Assembly: GCA_019245755.1 (NCBI GenBank)
Contig: JAFARC010000064.1
Location: 37,432 to 101,431, forward strand
DNA length: 64,000 nt
Origin: Mycobacteriaceae bacterium
Lineage (GTDB): Bacteria > Actinomycetota > Actinomycetes > Mycobacteriales > Mycobacteriaceae
Direction of reading: 5' to 3'
The notes beneath the pieces are model-generated. The model searched no databases. It was not told the DNA's origin and worked only from the letters and a program-made list of their open reading frames with translations. A program made the translations under genes and the position numbers. Position 1 is the stretch's first letter. Each line of letters begins with the position of its first letter. Positions 1 through 10,929 of this stretch are shown here, one piece after another.

Positions 1-740
1 CGCTGTCGGGATCGTTGAAAACCGAACCGGGAATCGCTGAGCCGAACCTGTTTCCGGCACATCCGCAGTGGTCCAACTACGCTCGGGTCTTTTCGCTGAT
101 GCCGTTCTGGCGGATGCTGGGCAACACCGTGCTCTACGCCTGCTGCGTCACGCTCGGCCAGGTGTTCTTCTGCTCGCTGGCTGGCTACGCCTTCGCCCGG
201 CTGCGGTTCCGGGGGCGCGACACGCTGTTTGTGCTGTACTTGGCCACCCTGATGGTGCCGCTGACCGTGACCGTCATCCCGCAGTTCATCCTGATGCGGG
301 CGTTCGGGTGGACCGATACCCCGTGGGCGATGATCGTCCCGGGTTTGTTCGGCAGTGCATTCGGCACCTATCTCATGCGCCAGTTCTTCCTCACCCTGCC
401 AACGGATCTGGAGGAGGCCGCCGTTCTCGATGGCTGTTCACCCTGGCAGATATACTGGCGGATTCTGCTGCCGCACATCAGGCCTGCGGTCATGGTGCTG
501 GCGGTGTTGACATGGGTCAATGTCTGGAACGACTTCTTGTGGCCGCTGGTGATGATTCAGCGCAGGGACATCGCCACCCTGACGCTGGGACTGGTGTGGA
601 TGCAGGGCCAGTACGTATCCCGGTGGCCGGTGCTGATGGCGGCGTCGATTCTCATCCTGCTGCCGCTGCTGGGCGTCTACGGGTTCGCCCAGCGTGCGTT
701 TGTCCGGGGCATCACGCTTACCGGATTCGGTGGCCGGTAG
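1..740 (+). CDS. Sugar ABC transporter permease (5' partial)
   Basis: Inner-membrane permease of a carbohydrate ABC importer (MalG/Rv2039c type). The reading frame is open to the left edge, so the true start lies outside the window; the TTG at 15 is internal. Several hydrophobic segments are visible. The EAA loop that docks on the ATPase is clear around residues 133-157 counted from that TTG (EEAAVLDGCSPWQIYWRILL). It ends in an FxRGITLTG-type tail typical of the family. The ATPase gene follows after 3 nt, so the two are co-transcribed. The sugar substrate cannot be read from this part; the M. tuberculosis Rv2038c-Rv2041c system is the closest match I recognise. Confidence 0.9.
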   Translation, partial: LSGSLKTEPGIAEPNLFPAHPQWSNYARVFSLMPFWRMLGNTVLYACCVTLGQVFFCSLAGYAFARLRFRGRDTLFVLYLATLMVPLTVTVIPQFILMRAFGWTDTPWAMIVPGLFGSAFGTYLMRQFFLTLPTDLEEAAVLDGCSPWQIYWRILLPHIRPAVMVLAVLTWVNVWNDFLWPLVMIQRRDIATLTLGLVWMQGQYVSRWPVLMAASILILLPLLGVYGFAQRAFVRGITLTGFGGR

Positions 741-743
741 CCC

Positions 744-1823
744 ATGGCGTCGGTGGGCTTCGAGCACGCGACCCGACGTTATCCGGGCACGGCGCGAGCG
801 GCGGTACACGACCTCGACCTCACGGTTGACGACGGTGAATTCCTGGTTGTGGTCGGTCCTTCCGGCTGCGGCAAGTCGACGGCCCTGCGCATGGTGGCCG
901 GGCTGGAGCCGGTGGATTCCGGGCGGATCCGCATCGGCGGCCGCGACGTCACAGATACCGACCCCAAGGAGCGCGACACCGCGATGGTGTTCCAGAACTA
1001 CGCCCTTTACCCGCACATGACCGTGGCCCAGAACATGGGATTTGCGCTGAAGATCGCAAAACTGCCTAGGGCGCAGATCCGCGACCGCGTGCTGGCGGCG
1101 GCACGGCTGCTGGACCTGCAGCCCTATCTCGACCGCAGGCCGAAGGATCTTTCCGGTGGCCAGCGCCAGCGGGTGGCGATGGGGCGGGCGATCGTGCGCC
1201 AGCCGCAGGTTTTCCTGATGGACGAGCCGCTGTCCAACCTCGACGCCAAGTTGCGGGCCCAAACCCGCAGCGAGCTGGCCGCGCTGCAGCGGCGGCTGGG
1301 CACCACCACCGTCTACGTCACCCATGACCAGGCGGAGGCCCTGACCATGGGCGACCGAGTCGCGGTACTGCGCGACGGCGTGCTGCAACAGTGCGCGTCG
1401 CCGCGTGCCCTCTACCGAGAACCCGCCAACGTCTTCGTGGCCGGCTTCATCGGCTCACCGGCGATGAACCTGCTCACCCTGCCGATCCGCGATTACTCGG
1501 TGGCGATCGGCGACTGGGTCGTTGCGGTGCCGCGGGACATCTCCGACACCGCTGCACAGGTCGTCGTGGGTATTCGGCCCGAGCACTTCGAGTTGGGCAG
1601 CATGGGCGTCGAGATCGAGATTGACGTCGTCGAGGAACTCGGCGCCGACACTTACCTTTACGGCCGGATCATCACGCCCGACGGCGCAATCGACCAGCAC
1701 ATTGTCGCCCGCGCAGGCTGGCGCGACCCACCGGCCCGCGGCAGCCGCATACTGGTGCGCGCCGATCCGGACCGTCTGCACTTCTTTGCCACCGACGGCC
1801 GCTGCCTACGTCGCAGCTATTGA
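744..1823 (+). CDS. Sugar ABC transporter ATP-binding protein (MsmK/UgpC type)
   Basis: Cytoplasmic ATPase of a carbohydrate importer, 359 aa. Walker A is GPSGCGKST at 38-46, the Q-loop Gln is 84, the signature LSGGQ is 136-140, Walker B plus catalytic Glu is FLMDEP around 157-162, and the switch His is 194. The 120-residue C-terminal part has the OB-fold/TOBE layout of MalK-type ATPases, including GIRPEHFEL. It starts 3 nt after the permease stop and probably ends the operon. Length and order match Rv2038c of M. tuberculosis. Its last 7 nt overlap the convergent Pro-rich membrane gene. Confidence 0.93.
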   Translation: MASVGFEHATRRYPGTARAAVHDLDLTVDDGEFLVVVGPSGCGKSTALRMVAGLEPVDSGRIRIGGRDVTDTDPKERDTAMVFQNYALYPHMTVAQNMGFALKIAKLPRAQIRDRVLAAARLLDLQPYLDRRPKDLSGGQRQRVAMGRAIVRQPQVFLMDEPLSNLDAKLRAQTRSELAALQRRLGTTTVYVTHDQAEALTMGDRVAVLRDGVLQQCASPRALYREPANVFVAGFIGSPAMNLLTLPIRDYSVAIGDWVVAVPRDISDTAAQVVVGIRPEHFELGSMGVEIEIDVVEELGADTYLYGRIITPDGAIDQHIVARAGWRDPPARGSRILVRADPDRLHFFATDGRCLRRSY

Positions 1824-2371
1824 CCGGGGCGGGGCACGAACGGTAGCCGCGGCGGGACGGTCACGGTCTGCGTCACCGTGCTGGTGCTGGGCGCAGCCGG
1901 GGTGCCGGTGTCGGTGGTTGGCGCGGCAGGGGTCCCCGTGTCGGTCGCGGTGGGTGTGAGTGTCTGGGTGATCGTTTGCGGACCCTGCGTGATGACGGTC
2001 GTGCTGACGCCGCCTCCTCCGCCGCCGCCTCCGCCTCCGCCGCCGCCTCCGCGGCTGCGGTGTGGCGGGGCCGTGGCGGTGCTGCTCGCCGGTGTGGTGG
2101 CTGTCGACGGCGTCGGCGCAGTGTTCGACGAACCCGTTGCCAGCTTGACGATGGCGAAGATCAGCGCGGCCAGCAACACCACCCCCAAGGCACCGGCTAC
2201 GACCAGCGCAGCCGCGCTGCGGTACCACGGCTTGCGGGGCGGCTCGGGCGGGGACCCGGCGGGCTCTCCGTAGCCGTAGGCACGGTACTGCGGCGCGGCC
2301 TGAGTCGGCTCGTCGGAATAGGCCCGAGCAGGCTCGCGATAGTAGTCAGGGTCTTCCGGATACTGTGACAT
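1817..2371 (-). CDS. Pro/Gly/Thr-rich single-pass membrane protein
   Basis: 184 aa protein of unknown function. The cytoplasmic N-terminus (1-50) is rich in Pro, Tyr and acidic residues. PWYRSAAAL leads into one transmembrane helix at about 53-76. An extracytoplasmic low-complexity region follows: an Ala/Thr/Ser stretch, a run of about 15 glycines, and Thr/Pro repeats. It ends in PFVPRPGQ. The protein at 31622-32182 has the same architecture, the same PWYRS-AAL junction and the similar ending PFFPRFGQ, so the two are paralogues. A sensor or wall-anchoring role is possible but not shown. Confidence 0.75.
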   Translation of the reverse strand: MSQYPEDPDYYREPARAYSDEPTQAAPQYRAYGYGEPAGSPPEPPRKPWYRSAAALVVAGALGVVLLAALIFAIVKLATGSSNTAPTPSTATTPASSTATAPPHRSRGGGGGGGGGGGGGGVSTTVITQGPQTITQTLTPTATDTGTPAAPTTDTGTPAAPSTSTVTQTVTVPPRLPFVPRPGQ

Positions 2372-2417
2372 CGACGGCGCATTGCCCCTTCGCGGCGAGC
2401 CTAAACACCAGCAATCG

Positions 2418-4553
2418 TCACCCGCTGGCCCTCACCCGCGCGGCGGCGGATTCCGGCATCGGGTCGTAACGGACGAAAGACCGCGTGAACGAGCCGGCGC
2501 CGTGGGAGAGCGAGCGCAGGTCAATGGCGTACCGGGTGAGTTCGATCTGCGGAACCTCGGCCTTGACCGAAGTGCGTTCGTCGCCGACGTTTTCGCTGCC
2601 CAGAAGACGCCCGCGGCGGCCGGACAGGTCGCTCATCACCGCCCCGACGAGGTCGTCGGGCACGACCACCGAGACCTCGTCGACCGGCTCCAGCAGGCTC
2701 ACCTTGGTAGCGGCCGCCGCCTCCCGCAGCGCCAGCGCGCCCGCCATCTGGAACGCGAAGTCTGACGAGTCGACGCTGTGCGCCTTCCCGTCGAACAACG
2801 TCACCCGGATGTCGACCATCGGATAGCCGGCATCGACACCCTTCTCCATTTGCGCACGCACACCCTTCTCCACGCTGGGGATGAACTGCCGCGGCACCGC
2901 GCCCCCGACGACTTTGTCGACGAACTCGAACCCGGAGCTTTCCGGCAGCGGTTCCACCTCGATGTCGCAGACGGCGTACTGGCCATGCCCGCCGGACTGT
3001 TTCACGTGCCTGCCGTGACCCTTCGCGGTCCCTGCGAAGGTTTCTCGCAGCGGCACGCGGACATCGATCGTGTCGACCTTCACGCCGTAGCGGTTCGCCA
3101 ACGCGTCGAGCACCACACCGGCGTGCGCCTCACCCATGCACCAGAGCACGATCTGGTGCGTCTCCTGGTTCTGCTCGATCCGTAGCGTCGGATCTTCGGC
3201 CGCCAACCGCGCCAACCCGACCGACAGCTTGTCCTCGTCCGTCTTGGCGCGCGCCTGCACCGCGATCGGCAACAGCGGCTCGGGCATCGTCCACGGCTTG
3301 AGAACCAGCGGCTGGGCCTTCTCGGACAGCGTGTCGCCGGTCTCGGCGCGGGTCAGCCGGCCGATCGCGCAGATGTCGCCGGCGACGACGAGAGGGGCGG
3401 GGCGCTGCTGCTTGCCCAGCGGAAAGGACAGCGGTCCGATGCGCTCGTCCTCGTCGTGGTCGGCGTGCGAGTTACCCGAGCCGGCGAAAGCCGAAAAATG
3501 GCCCGACACGTGCACCGTCGCGTCGGGCCTGATGGTGCCGGAGAATACCCGGACCAGACTCACCCTGCCGACGTAGGGATCCGCCGTCGTCTTGACCACC
3601 TCAGCCAGCAGCGACCCGTTCGGGTCGCAGGTGAGGTTGTTACGGGCGGCGCCCTGCGGGGTGAACACCTCGGGCAGCTGATGTTCCAGGGGGGACGGAA
3701 AACCGCTGGTCACAATCTCAAGCAACTCCAGGGTGCCGACGCCGGTGCCGCTGCACAGCGGGATCACTCCGAAGAACGAGCCCCGGGCGACCGCCTTCTC
3801 CAGATCGTCGATCAGCACCGACTGATCAATCTCCTCGCCGCCGAGGTAACGCTCCATCAAGGTCTCGTCCTCGGATTCTTCGATGATCCCCTCGATGAGG
3901 GTGCCGCGCAGGTCCTCGATTTGGTCGCGATAGGACGGATCCGGTGCATGTGTCGTGCGCGTGCCGTCCGAATATTCGTAGTGGCTCTGTGACAGCAACC
4001 CGATCAGCCCGCTGCCTGCCGGCAGGTAGAGCGGCAGCACCTTGTCGCCGAACGCGTTGCGGGCGGCCGCGAGCGCGCTGTCGTAGTTGGCCCTGGCGTG
4101 GTCAAGTTTGGTGATCACAACGGCGCGTGGCATGCCCACCTCGTCGCACTCATGCCACAGGGACTTCGTCGGCTCGTCGACACCCTCGTTCGCCGCGATC
4201 ACGAACAACGCGCAGTCCGCAGCCCTCAGCCCGGCCCGCAGCTCGCCGACGAAATCGGCGTACCCCGGCGTGTCGATCAGGTTGACCTTGACGCCGTCGT
4301 GGGTCAACGGGGCCAACGCAAGTCCCACCGAGCGCTGCTGCCGGACCTCGGCCTCGTCGCTGTCGCACACCGTCGTACCGTCGACGACCGAGCCGGCCCG
4401 GGAAAGCACGCCGGCGGCGACGAGCAGCGCCTCGACGAGCGTGGTTTTGCCGGACGATGACGGGCCTACCAGCACCACGTTGCGAATGGCGGCAGGACTG
4501 TCCGCGGTTGGAACGGCTCCAGCGCCTTGGGAAGTACTCGTCTTGTCTGCCAT
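2418..4553 (-). CDS. fusA2: EF-G-like translational GTPase FusA2
   Basis: 711 aa paralogue of elongation factor G, matching Rv0120c in length and sequence. The reading frame extends upstream, but ATG 4553 is preceded by AAGGAGGG, a strong ribosome-binding site, so this start is preferred. G1 is GPSSSGKT (30-37), replacing the GHVDAGKT usual in EF-G. G3 is DTPGY (94-98) and G4 is TKLD (148-151) instead of NKxD. Domains II-V follow. EF-G2 proteins of mycobacteria are known to be poor substitutes for EF-G and to have weak ribosome-dependent GTPase activity. A regulatory or stress role in translation is therefore inferred. Confidence 0.93.
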   Translation of the reverse strand: MADKTSTSQGAGAVPTADSPAAIRNVVLVGPSSSGKTTLVEALLVAAGVLSRAGSVVDGTTVCDSDEAEVRQQRSVGLALAPLTHDGVKVNLIDTPGYADFVGELRAGLRAADCALFVIAANEGVDEPTKSLWHECDEVGMPRAVVITKLDHARANYDSALAAARNAFGDKVLPLYLPAGSGLIGLLSQSHYEYSDGTRTTHAPDPSYRDQIEDLRGTLIEGIIEESEDETLMERYLGGEEIDQSVLIDDLEKAVARGSFFGVIPLCSGTGVGTLELLEIVTSGFPSPLEHQLPEVFTPQGAARNNLTCDPNGSLLAEVVKTTADPYVGRVSLVRVFSGTIRPDATVHVSGHFSAFAGSGNSHADHDEDERIGPLSFPLGKQQRPAPLVVAGDICAIGRLTRAETGDTLSEKAQPLVLKPWTMPEPLLPIAVQARAKTDEDKLSVGLARLAAEDPTLRIEQNQETHQIVLWCMGEAHAGVVLDALANRYGVKVDTIDVRVPLRETFAGTAKGHGRHVKQSGGHGQYAVCDIEVEPLPESSGFEFVDKVVGGAVPRQFIPSVEKGVRAQMEKGVDAGYPMVDIRVTLFDGKAHSVDSSDFAFQMAGALALREAAAATKVSLLEPVDEVSVVVPDDLVGAVMSDLSGRRGRLLGSENVGDERTSVKAEVPQIELTRYAIDLRSLSHGAGSFTRSFVRYDPMPESAAARVRASG

Positions 4554-4793
4554 GACGTCCCTCCTTGTTAAGCAACAATTCCCCCAACCGCCCGCCCAGC
4601 ACAAGACCAAACTCGGCGCCGACCCAGGGCGCTTCCGGTACGGCCGGGACTCGGTGAGCCGGTGCCGCAGCGGTTCGGTAGGCTCACCCGGGTTACGTCC
4701 AACGACGACCAACCCGCCCCCAGTCTGTTGTCTTTACGTGTCGAGAAAGCGTGCGCGTGACGACGAGCCGCAGGGGGCGAAGGGGGTGCAAAA

Positions 4794-6098
4794 GTGGACA
4801 TGGTGCTCGGCCTGTCGGTCACGCCGACCACCGTCGGGTTCGTCCTTGTCGAGGGGCGAGGTGCGGACGGCGTCACCTTGGACCGTGATGCCTTCGACGT
4901 CCGCGCCGGCGGCGCGGTCACGGCTGTGACCGTGTCGGAGCATGTGGCGACCGCGATGCTGCGCGCCGAGGCCGTCGCCGCGTCGGGCGGTCACCGCCTA
5001 GGCTCGATCGGCGTGACCTGGAGCGACGAAGCGGACTGGGAAGGCTGCGTGCTGTTGGAGTCGCTGCTCGAGTCGGGTATCGACAATGTCGTCGCGGTCG
5101 GGTTGCTGGAAGCCGCCGAAGCGCTGGCCCGCGGCGTCGGACGCGTCGTCGATTACGAGAAGACGGCGGTGTGCGTGGTCGAGCCCGGAGCCGTGCTGGC
5201 TCTGCAGTTCGACGGCCGTGACGGCGCGGTGCAGACCGTGGTGAACCATGCGATCGACGGCGAGGCAGCCCTGGTGCACTGGTTGACCGCGGTCTTGGCT
5301 CGCGGCGATTGGCAACCGGACGGCTTGGTCGTGGTCGGATCCGGCGGCGACATCGACACGCTCACCACACGGCTCCGTCGTCAGTTGGCGCTGCCCGTCA
5401 TAGCACCGGCCGAGGCGGAGTTGGCGCTCGCCCGCGGCGCTGCGCTGGCGTCGGCGCAGGACGCCGAATGGGCCGGGCCGGATCTGCGTGCCGTGCCGGC
5501 GGGTGTGCGGCAGCGCCGGCGGATGCCTCTCCCGTACGTCGGCGCGTTGACCATGCTGGTTGCCGGTGTCGTGACTTTCGTCGTGTCGGTGTCCCTGGCC
5601 GTGGGGTTGAAGCTGACTTCCGACAGCAACGCCAAAACCGCCGATCACCGACCGGTGGCCAACACGTCGGGTGCGCCGGCGATCATGCAGGCGGTCGCCC
5701 CGCCGGCCGCGCCGCCGATCGAGGTGCCACCACCGGCGGCCGAACCACCTGCGCCGCCACCTGAGGCAGCGCCGGTGGTCGACGCTCCGCAGGCGCCCCC
5801 CGAGCAGGCGCCGCCCGAGCAGGCGCCGCCCGATGAACAGCCCGCTGACGGTGTTCCGCCCCCCGACGCTCCGGCGGCCGTGCCGGCGCCCCCGGTTCAG
5901 CCAACCACCCCGATGGTGCCACCAGCCCAAACCGATCAGGGCACCCTGCGGGATCATTCGCCGCTGCTCACCAAGATCCTCGAACATGTCCCCGGCCTGC
6001 ATAAGCCCCCGTCGGAGCAGCCGCCGCCGTCGCCGGACCAGGTGGCGCCGGCTGCTGCGCCGCCCGCGGACGCCCCGCCACCGCCGCCGCCGGGCTGA
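4794..6098 (+). CDS. DUF7159-like membrane protein with proline-rich tail
   Basis: 434 aa, start GTG behind a purine-rich GGGGGCGAAGGGGG. Residues 1-225 form a globular cytoplasmic domain. Its opening LGLSVTPTTVGFVLVEG and later VVVGSGGDIDTL recall actin-like/Hsp70-type ATPase folds, but no full phosphate motif is visible. One transmembrane helix spans about 248-271. The outer part is Pro/Ala rich with short PPEQA repeats. Function is unknown; I place it in the mycobacterial DUF7159 group from memory. It diverges from fusA2. Confidence 0.75.
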   Translation: MDMVLGLSVTPTTVGFVLVEGRGADGVTLDRDAFDVRAGGAVTAVTVSEHVATAMLRAEAVAASGGHRLGSIGVTWSDEADWEGCVLLESLLESGIDNVVAVGLLEAAEALARGVGRVVDYEKTAVCVVEPGAVLALQFDGRDGAVQTVVNHAIDGEAALVHWLTAVLARGDWQPDGLVVVGSGGDIDTLTTRLRRQLALPVIAPAEAELALARGAALASAQDAEWAGPDLRAVPAGVRQRRRMPLPYVGALTMLVAGVVTFVVSVSLAVGLKLTSDSNAKTADHRPVANTSGAPAIMQAVAPPAAPPIEVPPPAAEPPAPPPEAAPVVDAPQAPPEQAPPEQAPPDEQPADGVPPPDAPAAVPAPPVQPTTPMVPPAQTDQGTLRDHSPLLTKILEHVPGLHKPPSEQPPPSPDQVAPAAAPPADAPPPPPPG

Positions 6099-6126
6099 CT
6101 TCCGCCATGGCAGCCACGACCGGCGA

Positions 6127-7266
<1,140 letters not shown>

Positions 7267-7332
7267 CTACAACGTTAGTCGATCTATTTTTATTCGCGTC
7301 GATCCGGTCGTGGCGTCCGCCGCCACCGCCGC

Positions 7333-8373
<1,041 letters not shown>

Positions 8374-8512
8374 CTAACAGTCCCCGCGCCGCGGCGACGT
8401 TGCCCACGCGGAGCGTAATCACGTTGTTATGGTGCGCATTTGCCCTGGCGGATCACAGCTGCGTGCCGGACCGGTCACAATCTGTCGGCGGCGCATGTCG
8501 ACGTGTTTCCAC

Positions 8513-8536
8513 CAGATCAACGTGCAGATCAACGTG
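8513..8536. repeat. Tandem 12-bp repeat CAGATCAACGTG upstream of lipoprotein gene
   Basis: CAGATCAACGTG occurs twice without a gap, about 80 bp upstream of the lipoprotein start at 8616 and within the divergent region shared with antigen-85 paralogue 2. The core CAGATCAAC also occurs just before the 22-bp repeat at 7134. Possible regulator site; no other evidence. Confidence 0.6.
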
Positions 8537-8615
8537 GCGAAGCCCGAAACCGTGGCGAGGCGCCGCAGCGAATTCCGGTACCGTCGGCCCCACGACGAGA
8601 CGGCAGGAGGGCATC

Positions 8616-9806
8616 ATGCAGTCACGTGTGCCGTTCTCGCCGGTGCTGGCGGCGGCCCTGGTGGCCGTCGTCGCGGGATGCACGTCGACAGTGGCGGGCT
8701 CGGTCATCAGCCCGAGCCGCGGCGGCACCGACGCCGCCCGGCCCGATCCCGGCAACTATCCCGCGAAGCCGGCGAGCCCCTACGGCAACGCGGACTCGCC
8801 GGCCGTGGGCGCGGTCATCGAGGCCCACCGGATGGCCGCCGAGGTGGTTGTCCCCAACGAAGTCGACCCCGCGCTGACGAAACCTTCATGGTTCAACACC
8901 GGCACCCTGGGCATGCCGGACGTGCTTTCGATCGACATACCGTCCCCCGGTCCGCAGATCGCGGCCGCTCATCATGTGCTGTTCGGATTTTCTACGTGCC
9001 GGGTGTCCGCCGGCCCGGTTGATCGCCAGATGCTGATCAACGTGGTGCTGCGGTTTCCCGATCCGCCCGCTGCCACGGCCGCCGCCGCCGAGCTGGCCGA
9101 CCGGGTGCCGCCACCGGTGCCTGGGCACCCCGTCCCGATCCAGAACCACCCGGCGGCGCTGGCGGCGACATACGATGCGCCGGACTTTCACGCCGCGGCC
9201 AGCTTCCTTCCTCACGGTCCCTACCTGCTTTACCAGTACGCGCAATCGCCGCAGGGAACCGACGCAGCCGCCCGGTTGATCGCGACGACGCTGGACCTGC
9301 AGACGCCGCGCATCGACGCGTTCAGGCCGACCGACCCGGCCCGTTTCCCGGATTTGCCGATCGATTCCATCGGGTTCCTGAACCGGGTGGTACCGCCGGA
9401 CAACGGTGTCAAAGGCACGGCCGACTTCGGGGCCTACCAGCCGCAGGCGGCGCTGCACTTCGAGGCCGACGCCAACGCCCGGCAGCTGTATGGGGCCGGG
9501 GGCGTTGACGCGGTGGCGATCTTGCGGACCACGGTGTACCGCGCGCGCGACCCGGTGAGCGCCCAGCAGTTGGCGGCGATGGCGGCTGCTGACACGGCCG
9601 TCCAGCCGGGAGCCGCGCCGGCCGCCGGGGTGCCCGGCCTGCCGTCGGCGAAGTGCTTCGAAAACCGACAGCGTTCCCGGGATCAGTCGGCTGCGCGTTT
9701 CCAGTGTTTCGGCACTGCGGGGCGGTACTCGTTCAAGGCGGCCTCGCAGGACCTGCTCGACGTTCAGCAGCAGATGGCGTCGCAATTTCTGATGCTTACT
9801 GCCTGA
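8616..9806 (+). CDS. Secreted lipoprotein, DUF7373-like
   Basis: 396 aa lipoprotein. The start ATG is placed by the strong GGAGGG just upstream, although the frame is open further 5'. The signal peptide ends in lipobox VAGC with the lipidated Cys at 22. The mature part has no catalytic motif I recognise. It resembles the long mycobacterial lipoproteins grouped as DUF7373, with two similar alpha/beta halves (SIDIPSPGPQ early, RDPVSAQQLA late). Function unknown; outer face of the cell membrane. Confidence 0.8.
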   Translation: MQSRVPFSPVLAAALVAVVAGCTSTVAGSVISPSRGGTDAARPDPGNYPAKPASPYGNADSPAVGAVIEAHRMAAEVVVPNEVDPALTKPSWFNTGTLGMPDVLSIDIPSPGPQIAAAHHVLFGFSTCRVSAGPVDRQMLINVVLRFPDPPAATAAAAELADRVPPPVPGHPVPIQNHPAALAATYDAPDFHAAASFLPHGPYLLYQYAQSPQGTDAAARLIATTLDLQTPRIDAFRPTDPARFPDLPIDSIGFLNRVVPPDNGVKGTADFGAYQPQAALHFEADANARQLYGAGGVDAVAILRTTVYRARDPVSAQQLAAMAAADTAVQPGAAPAAGVPGLPSAKCFENRQRSRDQSAARFQCFGTAGRYSFKAASQDLLDVQQQMASQFLMLTA

Positions 9807-9828
9807 CGGCCGTCAGTGGCGCGAGGGC

Positions 9829-10845
9829 GTGTCGCGAAATCACTTGGGCGGGAGCCATATCGAAAACGTCTCCGCATCGGGGCGAGCATGCTCTAATTGC
9901 CTCATCGACGTCCTGCGCGCCCCACGGGGCTTGTCGTTGCCGCTCCGGTCGCTCAAAGTGCCCGGAGTCGCTCCCGTGGGCCGGCCGCCCGCCGGCCGCG
10001 TCGTGGAGCTGCCCGGCCGGGGCACCACGTATGTCGTGGACTCCGGCCCGGCCCCGGGCCGTCCCACGTTCGTGTTGCTGCATTCGGTGGCCTGCACCGG
10101 GCTGCTCACCTGGTATCCGTCGCTGGCGGCGATGCGCGAGTTCGGCCGCGTGGTGGTGTTCGACCAGCGCTGGCACGGCGCGGGCATCACCTCGCCGCGC
10201 TTCCTGTTGGAGGACTGCGCCGACGACGTCGCCGCGCTCGCCGACGAGCTGGACATCCCCACATTCGTCCCGATCGGATATTCGATGGGCTCGCTGATCG
10301 CGCAGCTGGCGTGGCAGCGCCACCGGGACAGGGTCGATGCACTGGTGCTGTGCGCGGCGGCGGCGGCGTTCGGCCGCGCCGCTCATGAACGGGTTGCGGC
10401 CGGTATTGGCGCCGTGCTGCTCGAGGCGTTCAGCCCGCAGCCCCGCCCGGGCACGGCACCGCTGCTGCGTCGCGCGGACCAACCGGTGTCGAACGACCGG
10501 CTCTGGGCGGTGGGTCAGTTTCGGCGGACCAGCCACGGGGCGATGCTGCGGGCGCTGGCGGAGATATCCCGGTTTGACTCCAGGAGCTGGATCGCCGACA
10601 TCGACGTGCCGACCGCCGTCGTGATTCCCCGGTATGACCGCCTGATCCCGGCGCGCCACCAGCAGTGGCTGGCCGGGCGGATTCCTGGCGCGCAGGCGGT
10701 GACCGTTGCGGGCGGACATGCCTGCTGCACGCTGCAGTCCGAGCAGTTCGTGCCCGGACTGCGCAGCGCCGTGGATTCGGTGGTCAACCGCATGATGATT
10801 TCGGCTGAGCAGACGTTCGACCCCCGCCGTGAAGGCGTCGGTTGA
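9829..10845 (+). CDS. Alpha/beta-hydrolase
   Basis: 338 aa serine hydrolase. The nucleophile elbow is GYSMGS with Ser152, the oxyanion-side HS motif is in FVLLHSVACTG, and the likely acid and base lie in VIPRYDRLIP and VAGGHACC. The GTG start gives an N-terminal extension of about 55 residues before the fold, so the true start may lie downstream (GTG codons near 9930-9960). Substrate unknown; related mycobacterial proteins are esterases or lipases. It lies 22 nt after the lipoprotein and 84 nt before a wax-ester synthase gene, so a lipid role is plausible. Confidence 0.85.
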   Translation: MSRNHLGGSHIENVSASGRACSNCLIDVLRAPRGLSLPLRSLKVPGVAPVGRPPAGRVVELPGRGTTYVVDSGPAPGRPTFVLLHSVACTGLLTWYPSLAAMREFGRVVVFDQRWHGAGITSPRFLLEDCADDVAALADELDIPTFVPIGYSMGSLIAQLAWQRHRDRVDALVLCAAAAAFGRAAHERVAAGIGAVLLEAFSPQPRPGTAPLLRRADQPVSNDRLWAVGQFRRTSHGAMLRALAEISRFDSRSWIADIDVPTAVVIPRYDRLIPARHQQWLAGRIPGAQAVTVAGGHACCTLQSEQFVPGLRSAVDSVVNRMMISAEQTFDPRREGVG

Positions 10846-10929
10846 ACGGTAGCCGTTCACGCAGCGGCGCTGAATTTTGGTGATCCGGCCAATAGTCGAG
10901 GCGCGCGGTCGACCCTAGCATCGCAACGC

